From: Myxococcaceae bacterium | GTDB taxonomy: Bacteria > Myxococcota > Myxococcia > Myxococcales > Myxococcaceae | NCBI GenBank assembly: GCA_018262385.1 | Contig: JAGSPQ010000189.1 | Location: 1 to 6,864, forward strand | Length of the DNA: 6,864 nt | Direction: 5' to 3' | Notes under the pieces: generated by a model | Told to the model about the DNA's origin: nothing | The model's database searches: none | What the model saw: the letters and a program-made list of their open reading frames with translations, nothing else | In this document: one piece after another, positions 1 to 4,912 of the stretch | Layout of the letters: each line of letters opens with the position of its first letter | Position numbering within the stretch: position 1 is the stretch's first letter | Program-made: the position numbers and the translations under genes

Positions 1-339
1 AAGAACAAGATGGCTCCTCCCTTCAAAGAGGTGGAGTTCGACATCATGTACGGCGTCGGCATCTCGAAGGAGGGCGACGTGATCGACCTCGCCAGCGAGA
101 ACGGGATCATCGAGAAGAGCGGCGCCTGGTACGGCTTCAAGGGCGAGCGGATCGGCCAGGGCCGCGAGAACGCGAAGGAGTACCTGAAGGAGCACCCGGA
201 AGTGCTGCGCGAGATCGAAGCGAAGGTGCTCGAGAAGTTCGGCATCGGAACCGCGTCGGTGATCGCCGCGGTGCCGGATGCGAAGGACGAGGACGGCGCC
301 GAGGAGAAGCGGCCGCGGGCCAAAGCGGCCAAGGCGTAG
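1..339 (+). CDS. recA: Recombinase RecA, C-terminal part (5' end outside the window)
   Basis: RecA forms the ATP-dependent filament on single-stranded DNA that drives homologous strand exchange and triggers LexA self-cleavage. Only the last 112 codons are present. The frame is open from base 1 (Lys-Asn-Lys) through the ATG at 10, which is an internal Met and not the start. The fragment reads [18 protein letters not shown], then [18 protein letters not shown], matching the end of the RecA core (KNK-APFK-AEF-I-YG) and the small C-terminal domain (GAWYSYKGEKIGQG-NA in E. coli); by that comparison it begins near E. coli residue 280. After the conserved domain comes a low-complexity tail: a short acidic stretch (KDEDGAEE) followed by a basic Ala/Lys end ([10 protein letters not shown]). 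The tail differs from the purely acidic tail of E. coli RecA. The gene converges with the membrane protein gene on the other strand, three bases away. The identity is firm; nothing can be said about its start or promoter. Confidence 0.97.
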   Translation, partial: KNKMAPPFKEVEFDIMYGVGISKEGDVIDLASENGIIEKSGAWYGFKGERIGQGRENAKEYLKEHPEVLREIEAKVLEKFGIGTASVIAAVPDAKDEDGAEEKRPRAKAAKA

Positions 340-342
340 CGC

Positions 343-1134
343 TCAAGGGGGCGACGGCAGCGTCGGGTCCGGCCGCGAGGAGCTCAAGACGGGCTCCCGC
401 GGAAGCAGCGTCCCCAGCAGGCCGAGGGTCGGAATCGCCAGCAGCAGCAGGTGGATGACCGAGGGCTGCTGGGTGAGCGCATCGGACGCCACGATCGCGG
501 TGGCGATCACGCTCGAGATCCCCATCACCCAGCGGGCGACCGTCAGCCACGGCTTGCCGAGCACCATCGGGATCGCGCTCACCATCGTCGCCAGCAGCGA
601 CACCACCAGCGCCAGCTCGCCGGGCGAGCGGAACAGCTGGGTGATCCACCAGCCCGGGATCTGCGACAGGCTCACCGCGAGGAAGGCCAGCGCGCTCGCG
701 CCGGCAAAGCCGCTGAAGATCCGCGCCAGCGGCAGGGTCGCCTTCGCGGTCGCCGGGTGGTCGCGCAGGAACTGAACGTCTTCCGGCTCCAGCTGCAGCG
801 CCCACGGGTAGCCGATGGTGAGCAGCGCCTCCACCGCCACCGCGCGGCAGGGAACCCGCAGCTCGTCTTCCAGCGCGTGCAGCGCCTCGTCGTCGAGCAT
901 CTCGAGCAGCAGCGCCGCCTGGCGATCCTTGTCCGGCGCCACCGAGATCGCGGCGAGCGAGCGGTTGATCAGCGTGCACAGCCAGGCCCGCTCTTCCCCC
1001 GACGCATTGCGTGCGCGCTGGATCAGCTCCGACAGGCCGATGCCGCCCGCCGCCTTCACGGGCGTGGGGTGCTCCAGCGAGTGGACTTCGACCGCTGGAC
1101 CGCTGACGGGAGGTGGCCGGACGACGACGCTCAT
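343..1134 (-). CDS. Hypothetical membrane protein, helical soluble N-terminal half and four predicted C-terminal membrane helices
   Basis: I do not recognise this 263-residue protein. Residues 1-30 are Pro/Val-rich and probably disordered. Residues 32-125 look like packed amphipathic helices with no signal peptide (LSELIQRARNASGEERAWL, then a long Leu/Glu/Asp-rich stretch LLLEMLDDEALHALEDELR). Four hydrophobic segments follow, near residues 135-158, 172-192, 197-217 and 224-243, separated by short loops containing Trp and Pro (IPGWW, GKPWLTVARW). The end is a short Ser/Pro-rich tail. An even number of helices with an unsequestered N-terminal half suggests both termini are cytoplasmic. The ATG at 1134 is chosen because a GGAG ribosome binding site lies seven bases upstream on this strand. 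A longer frame on the same strand (137-1147, another reading frame) is a compositional shadow: it is Arg/Ala-rich and has no membrane segments. The gene converges on recA and diverges from the lipoprotein gene at 1228. The function is unknown; a HEAT-like fold for the N-terminal half is only a guess. Confidence 0.8.
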   Translation of the reverse strand: MSVVVRPPPVSGPAVEVHSLEHPTPVKAAGGIGLSELIQRARNASGEERAWLCTLINRSLAAISVAPDKDRQAALLLEMLDDEALHALEDELRVPCRAVAVEALLTIGYPWALQLEPEDVQFLRDHPATAKATLPLARIFSGFAGASALAFLAVSLSQIPGWWITQLFRSPGELALVVSLLATMVSAIPMVLGKPWLTVARWVMGISSVIATAIVASDALTQQPSVIHLLLLAIPTLGLLGTLLPREPVLSSSRPDPTLPSPP

Positions 1135-1142
1135 GGACTTGC

Positions 1143-1146
1143 TCCA
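1143..1146 (-). promoter_or_regulatory. Ribosome binding site GGAG for the membrane protein gene
   Basis: On the minus strand the bases read GGAG, then seven bases, then ATG (1134-1132). This is a normal Shine-Dalgarno spacing and decides the start. The rest of the divergent gap (1135-1227) shows no convincing -35/-10 pair on either strand; a GC-rich alternating CGCG run lies at about 1192-1206. Confidence 0.6.
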
Positions 1147-1227
1147 ATGCTAACCCGAGACCACCGGCGGGGATTTCAAAGTGCAGCCGTTGCGGCCGCG
1201 CGCGCGTTTGGTGAGAGTGCCACGCCC

Positions 1228-2706
1228 ATGAAGGTTCACCCGCTACCCCTCGCCCTGCTCCTCAGCCTGTCCCTCCTCGCCTGCAGTGGAGGCAGCGGCA
1301 AGGACGCCGGATCCGGCGGCGGTGGCGGAGCGGCCGGGGGAACCGGCGGCGGAGTCGGCGGCGGCGGCACCGGCGGCGGCACCGCGCTGGTCCCGCTGGC
1401 GAGCTTCTGCGCGGTCGCGGCGATCAAGAGCTGCGATCACCTCCAGCGCTGTGGGCGGGTGGCGACGGCCCAGGTGGCCGAGTGCCGCGCCCAGTTCGAG
1501 GCCCGCTGCGCCCACCAGGCCCTGGCTACCGATGCGGGCGCGCTGCGCTACGACGCGGTGGCGGCGACCGACTGCGTGGCCAGCAACTACAACCCGCCCT
1601 GCTACGGCGGCCCGGAAGATCTCTACGACTGCCTCGACGCGGTGTTCCAGGTGGCCGGCCGGCTGGGCGCCCCCTGCGAAGGGCGCGAGTGCCTCGAGGG
1701 GTTCTGCCCCGCCGCTGCCGGCGCCGCCGCCAGCTGCCGCGCCTGCACCGCCTGGTTCGGCCTGGGCGACAGCTGCACCCAGCCCGACTCGTGCAACCCG
1801 GCGGTCGGCTTCTGCCCGCTGTTCTCCGCCGATGGCGGCCCGACCCAGTGCGAGCCGCTGCGCGGACCGGGCGGCGACTGCCTCACCGGCCTGGAGTGCG
1901 CCGGCCGGGCGAGGTGCGTCAGCTTCCTGGCGCTCGACGCAGGCACGCCCCGGTGCGGGCCGATCGCCCTGGGCAGCCCGTGCGCCAACGCCGGCGACTG
2001 CGCAGTGGGGGCGTACTGCCAGGGGCTGCGGATCTCGGCCGACGACGTCACCACCCCCGGCACCTGCACCGCCCGGCTGGCGCTCAACGCGCCGTGCACC
2101 AACGAGCAGTACGACGATGGCTGCCTCGGCGCCGGCGCCACCTGCCTGGGCCACCAGTGCGTCACCGCCCAGCCGCACACCCGGCCGCTGTCCGCCGAGT
2201 GCGACTCGTATGATCAGTGCCCGGTCGGGGCGTACTGCACCTGCGCCGGCCCGCTCACCGCCGACGGCGGCATCTCGGTGCGCGACGGCAACTGCCTGAG
2301 CCAGCAGGGAAACACCGGCGCCTGCTGGGAAGAGGAGGCCTACTCGATGTGCCTGCCCGGGCTCGACTGCCTGCCCCAGGGCACCTGCGCCCCGCTGCGC
2401 ACCGAAGGGCAGAGCTGCGGCCCGGCGGTGGGCAAGTGCCTCGGCTTCCTCCACTGCACCCAGGAGCTCACTCCCGGCTCGCCGACCTGCGTGGCGCCAC
2501 GGCGGCCCGGGCAGTCGTGCGCCGAGCTCACGCTCCCCTGCGCCACCGGCAGCTTCTGCCTCGCCGACGCGGGAGCGCCCCTGGGAGTTTGCGCTGTTTC
2601 CTTCGTCCCGGGCGCCGGCTGCTTCAGCGCGCTCGAGTGCCAGAGCGCCCGCTGCCTCGAGGGCGACGGCGGCAAGGCGTGCGCCGCCAGCTGCCTGTCA
2701 CGTTGA
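1228..2706 (+). CDS. Cysteine-rich surface lipoprotein with poly-Gly spacer and about ten Cys modules (Dickkopf-like)
   Basis: This is a 492-residue predicted lipoprotein. Residues 1-19 form a signal peptide with a lipobox (MKVHPLPLAL...SLLAC), so cleavage and lipidation are expected at Cys19. Residues 21-51 are an almost pure Gly spacer that would hold the protein away from the membrane. Residues 54-145 form an eight-Cys, probably helical domain (SFC...KSCDHLQRCG...AECRAQFEARC...TDC...PPC...YDC). From residue 147 to the end about ten modules follow the pattern GxxC-x(3-8)-C-x(3-6)-C, for example LGSPCANAGDCAVGAYC and PGAGCFSALECQSARC. There are about 50 cysteines in all, which implies extensive disulfide bonding and export from the cytoplasm. 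Proteins of this style are common in myxobacteria and are often labelled Dickkopf N-terminal cysteine-rich domain proteins; that label is from memory and is structural only. The ATG at 1228 is preferred over the in-frame ATG at 1147, which would place 27 residues before the signal peptide. The ribosome binding site is weak (GAGAG, about ten bases upstream). The biochemical role is unknown. Confidence 0.88.
   Translation: MKVHPLPLALLLSLSLLACSGGSGKDAGSGGGGGAAGGTGGGVGGGGTGGGTALVPLASFCAVAAIKSCDHLQRCGRVATAQVAECRAQFEARCAHQALATDAGALRYDAVAATDCVASNYNPPCYGGPEDLYDCLDAVFQVAGRLGAPCEGRECLEGFCPAAAGAAASCRACTAWFGLGDSCTQPDSCNPAVGFCPLFSADGGPTQCEPLRGPGGDCLTGLECAGRARCVSFLALDAGTPRCGPIALGSPCANAGDCAVGAYCQGLRISADDVTTPGTCTARLALNAPCTNEQYDDGCLGAGATCLGHQCVTAQPHTRPLSAECDSYDQCPVGAYCTCAGPLTADGGISVRDGNCLSQQGNTGACWEEEAYSMCLPGLDCLPQGTCAPLRTEGQSCGPAVGKCLGFLHCTQELTPGSPTCVAPRRPGQSCAELTLPCATGSFCLADAGAPLGVCAVSFVPGAGCFSALECQSARCLEGDGGKACAASCLSR
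1288..1380 (+). repeat. Poly-glycine (GGC/GGA codon) low-complexity tract in the Cys-rich lipoprotein
   Basis: Residues 21-51 are nearly all Gly, with a few Ser, Ala, Thr, Val, Lys and Asp. At the DNA level this is a run of imperfect GGC/GGCGGC units, prone to slippage. It lies directly behind the lipidated Cys19 and is most simply read as a flexible tether between the lipid anchor and the folded domain. Confidence 0.85.
1666..2703 (+). repeat. About ten degenerate cysteine-module repeats within the lipoprotein
   Basis: These are protein-level repeats, not DNA-level repeats. Each unit opens with a small hydrophobic/Gly pair and a Cys (LGAPC, LGDSC, PGGDC, LGSPC, LNAPC, LSAEC, TGAC, EGQSC, PGQSC, PGAGC), followed by two or three more Cys, often in G-x-x-C or G-A-Y-C form. 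The units are about 30-50 residues long. The later ones (from about residue 394) are more compact than the middle ones. Sequence between the cysteines is poorly conserved, as expected for small disulfide-held knots under little other constraint. Confidence 0.75.
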
Positions 2707-2766
2707 TCAGCCCAGCGTTGTCTCCCTGAGGCGCAACGGGCATTCTCCGCGCGCCTGTCTCCCTCC

Positions 2767-4827
2767 GTGTCGAGCCCAGCCTCCCAGACCGTTGCCGCGG
2801 GAATCGCCCGCTGCGCCGCCGTGCTCGAAGACCTGAAGCTGCTGCGCGACGAGCTGGGGCAGCTGCGCCAGCACACCGATCAGACCGCCCTGTTCGCCAC
2901 CGCGCTGTTCGACCTCGAGCGCGCCCGCCGCGGAGATCCGGACGCCCGGATGCAGCTGCTCGAGGTGGCCGACTCGCTGCTGGTCTTCTGGCGGGAACGC
3001 ACCGGCGACGCGCTCGCGGACACCCACCCGGCGCTGGGTCCACTCTGGGCCCACGCCTCGGCGCTGCTGGTGTCGTTCGAGATCAAGCGCTTCAAGCGCG
3101 CGCTCGACGCCTGCTGGGAAGCGCGGGGCGACGCGGCGCTGCTGCAGGTGGCGATCGACGGACTGCAGCCGCCGGGGAATCGCCGGGTCGAGTTCGCCGC
3201 CTGCCTCTACCACCTCGAGCTGGCCCGGCTGTTCGTCGACAGCTCGCGCGGCCAGTTCGCGCGCCGCGCCGGCCTGATCCACGAGGCCTACCATTCGAAG
3301 GAGGCCGCGGCCGAGCTGGTCGGAGACGACCCCGGCCTGCAGCACCTGTGGAAGGACCTGGTCCCCTACCTCGACGAGTTCTTCGAGGCGCTCGAGGCCG
3401 AGCAGGAACGGAAGCTTCGATCGAACGTGGCGACGGAGCCGGGTGGAGCCGCCGCGGTGGCGCGCTCGCCGGTGCCGCCGCCTCCGGAGATCACCCCGGT
3501 GCACGGGGTGAAGCCGGCCGCCCCGCTGCCCGCCGCTGAATCCACGGCGGGCGAGACCACCGATCCCATTGCCCGACCGGTCGCCGAGGAGGTGGCGGTG
3601 ACGTTCTCCGAGCCGGCCGGCGAGCAGGGGTCGGCGCCGGACGTCGAACCGGAAGCTGAGCCGATCGCGGTGACCTTCGTCGGGCGAACCCCGCAGCCGG
3701 TCGCCAGGCCGGCCGCCGAGGTGGAAGCCGAGCCGATCGGGGTGACGTTCGTCGGGCGCGCGCCCGAGCCGATCGAAGAGGTGCAGGCCGAGGCGATCAG
3801 GGTGCCCGAGCCGGTCGCGGATCCAGTGACCGAGCTCGAGCCGGAAGCGATCGCGATGACCTTCGTCGGCCCCACCCCGGTCCGAAAGAGCGGGAACCTC
3901 GAGACCGATCCGACCGATCCGTCGTCGCAGCCGCTGAGCGCCGAGGCGATCGTCGCGGCGCCGCCGCCTCCTCCCGCGGACTCCACCGGGGTGTTCGACC
4001 TCTGGCTCAAGGAGCCCAACCGCCCGACCGCGCCGCCGCCTCCCCGGGATCTGACGCCCACCCCGGCGGTGATCGAGGCGGTCGAGGAATACCTCGAGCC
4101 GGTTCCGACCGGGCCTCCGCCGCCCCCGGCGAACTTCACCCCCGCGCCCGGATCGATGCTGGCGATGGAGTTTCCGGACCCCGACGTCACCGCCCCTCGC
4201 CCGCCCCCGCCGCCGAACACCACTCCCGCGCCCGGCCGCGCTCCGATGCTCAGCCAGTCGGGGATCCTCGATCTGCAGGACATCGTCGAGGAGGTGCCGT
4301 CGCTTCCTCCCCAGCTGCGGCGCTCTTCGCTCGACGTCGAGATGGGCGACTACGAGCCCGACGAAGCGACCCAGACCTTCTGGCGCCACACCGAGGAGAC
4401 GCTCGGCCTGCTGCCTGCGGCCGACGCGCCCCGGATGGATCGCCGCGCGCTCTCCGCTGACGGCCGCACCGAACGCAAGAAGCTCAACGGCTGGCTCGAC
4501 GGCGTCACCCGCCGCTTCAACACCGTCCCTGAAGCGCGGACCTTCGCGTGCTTGACGAAGCTCTACATGGCCGCCCAGCTCAAAGAGAAAGGGCTGTTCG
4601 GTGGCGCGAATGCGAAGCGCAAAGAGGCGTTCGTCGCGGCGCTCGAGCTGCTGTCGGCCGAGCCGGTCGCCGCCGGCCACTGCGCGGTGTGGTTCGAGCT
4701 CGATGGGAAAGAGACGCTCGAGCACCTGGGCAACGGCCTCGAGGTCTTGACCGATTACCTGCAGTTCTGCGCCCGCCAGAACCTGGATCCGCTCGATCCG
4801 GCGGTGCCGGCGCAGTTCATGGCCTGA
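2767..4827 (+). CDS. Protein of unknown function: helical N- and C-terminal domains joined by a long repeat-bearing Pro-rich linker
   Basis: I do not recognise this 686-residue protein. It has no signal peptide and no membrane helix, so it is predicted to be cytoplasmic. Residues 1-215 are helical and rich in Leu, Arg and Glu (EDLKLLRDELGQLRQ, LVSFEIKRFKRALDACWEAR), ending in a charged helix (DEFFEALEAEQERKL). Residues 220-525 are predicted disordered and hold two repeat families: an AEPIxVTFVGR motif (276-371) and Pro-run modules (399-515). Residues 530-686 form a second helical domain containing a basic stretch (DGRTERKKLNGWLDG) and several Trp/Phe/Tyr residues. The GTG at 2767 is the only ATG/GTG/TTG start between the preceding stop and the N-terminal helices, but no purine-rich ribosome binding site precedes it; GTG 2821 is a later in-frame alternative. 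It lies 60 bases after the lipoprotein gene, in the same frame. The architecture resembles a scaffold or adaptor protein; that is an inference only. Confidence 0.85.
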   Translation: MSSPASQTVAAGIARCAAVLEDLKLLRDELGQLRQHTDQTALFATALFDLERARRGDPDARMQLLEVADSLLVFWRERTGDALADTHPALGPLWAHASALLVSFEIKRFKRALDACWEARGDAALLQVAIDGLQPPGNRRVEFAACLYHLELARLFVDSSRGQFARRAGLIHEAYHSKEAAAELVGDDPGLQHLWKDLVPYLDEFFEALEAEQERKLRSNVATEPGGAAAVARSPVPPPPEITPVHGVKPAAPLPAAESTAGETTDPIARPVAEEVAVTFSEPAGEQGSAPDVEPEAEPIAVTFVGRTPQPVARPAAEVEAEPIGVTFVGRAPEPIEEVQAEAIRVPEPVADPVTELEPEAIAMTFVGPTPVRKSGNLETDPTDPSSQPLSAEAIVAAPPPPPADSTGVFDLWLKEPNRPTAPPPPRDLTPTPAVIEAVEEYLEPVPTGPPPPPANFTPAPGSMLAMEFPDPDVTAPRPPPPPNTTPAPGRAPMLSQSGILDLQDIVEEVPSLPPQLRRSSLDVEMGDYEPDEATQTFWRHTEETLGLLPAADAPRMDRRALSADGRTERKKLNGWLDGVTRRFNTVPEARTFACLTKLYMAAQLKEKGLFGGANAKRKEAFVAALELLSAEPVAAGHCAVWFELDGKETLEHLGNGLEVLTDYLQFCARQNLDPLDPAVPAQFMA
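3592..3879 (+). repeat. AEPIxVTFVGR peptide repeat (three full copies, two degenerate) in the linker
   Basis: Full copies lie at residues 296-314 (EAEPIAVTFVGRTPQPVARP type), 320-336 (EAEPIGVTFVGRAPEPIEE type) and 358-371 (EPEAIAMTFVGPTP). A degenerate copy at 276-283 reads VAVTFSEP. Another at 338-353 (EVQAEAIRVPEPVADP) looks like a unit that has lost six residues (TFVGRA). The first two full copies are 24 residues apart. The hydrophobic core VTFVG sits in an otherwise acidic, Pro-rich setting, which suggests a short beta-strand-forming or partner-binding motif rather than plain spacer. Confidence 0.8.
3961..4311 (+). repeat. Pro-run modules, each followed by a short acidic/aromatic peptide
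   Basis: Four runs of four or five prolines begin at residues 399, 423, 450 and 479, so they are 24, 27 and 29 residues apart. The last three are each followed by a T-P-x-P stretch (LTPTPAV, FTPAPGSM, TTPAPGRA). The interval after each run holds a different acidic/hydrophobic peptide (GVFDLWLKEP, VEEYLEPVP, LAMEFPDPD, GILDLQDIVEEVP). This is consistent with an extended polyproline rod displaying a series of short linear binding motifs; the binding role is inferred. Confidence 0.75.
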
Positions 4828-4829
4828 CC

Positions 4830-4856
4830 TTCCGCCGCCTCTTCAGCGCGGCGGAA
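4830..4856 (+). terminator. Perfect 9-bp GC-rich hairpin just after the 686-residue gene, possible terminator
   Basis: TTCCGCCGC (4830-4838) is exactly complementary to GCGGCGGAA (4848-4856), with a nine-base loop. The hairpin starts two bases after the TGA at 4825-4827. No T-run follows (the next bases are CCCG), so it is not a classical intrinsic terminator. It could be a T-less terminator or a stabilising 3' end, as proposed for some GC-rich bacteria. Its position directly behind a stop codon and before the next gene supports a transcript boundary here. Confidence 0.45.
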
Positions 4857-4875
4857 CCCGCGCGCACCGGTGGTG

Positions 4876-4906
4876 TCTGGGAAGGGGCAACCCCCAAACC
4901 CAGAGG
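4876..4906 (+). promoter_or_regulatory. Imperfect hairpin overlapping the ribosome binding site of the VWA gene
   Basis: The ribosome binding site is AGAGG at 4902-4906, six bases before the ATG at 4913. TCTGGG (4876-4881) is complementary to CCCAGA (4899-4904), and inside it GGGG (4884-4887) can pair with CCCC of the run at 4891-4895 across a three- or four-base loop. Folding would therefore tie up the first three bases of the AGAGG. The pairing is seen directly; a role in limiting translation of the VWA gene is an inference, and the structure is modest in size. Confidence 0.4.
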
Positions 4907-4912
4907 TTTCTC

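Noticed and set aside
311..365. Small hairpins around the recA stop: GGCCGC/GCGGCC (311-330) and CGACG/CGTCG (352-365)
   Set aside because: The stems are 5-6 bp, lie inside the coding ends, and have no T-run on either strand. Such pairings are expected by chance at this GC content, so a shared terminator is not supported.
137..1147. 336-codon minus-strand frame overlapping recA and the membrane protein gene
   Set aside because: It runs through the conserved recA end and has Arg/Ala/Gly-rich composition. The 263-residue frame has a proper ribosome binding site and membrane helices.
1150..1179. Possible promoter on the minus strand: TTGAAA (1179-1174) with TAGCAT about 21 bases downstream
   Set aside because: The spacing is too long, and the implied transcript start would fall within or next to the ribosome binding site of the gene.
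451..1227. 5' extension of the lipoprotein frame (751 codons in total), and an in-frame ATG at 1147
   Set aside because: The extension is Arg/His/Gln-rich shadow of the minus-strand gene. Any start before 1228 would bury the signal peptide and lipobox.
2714..2740. Weak inverted repeat CGTTG/CAACG between the lipoprotein gene and the 686-residue gene
   Set aside because: It has only five base pairs, a 13-base loop and no T-run; it is not distinguishable from background.
2707..4725. 672-codon open frame on the minus strand opposite the 686-residue gene
   Set aside because: It is extremely rich in Arg, Gly and His, with no recognisable domain. It is the mirror of a GC-biased real gene, whose plus-strand frame shows domains and repeats.
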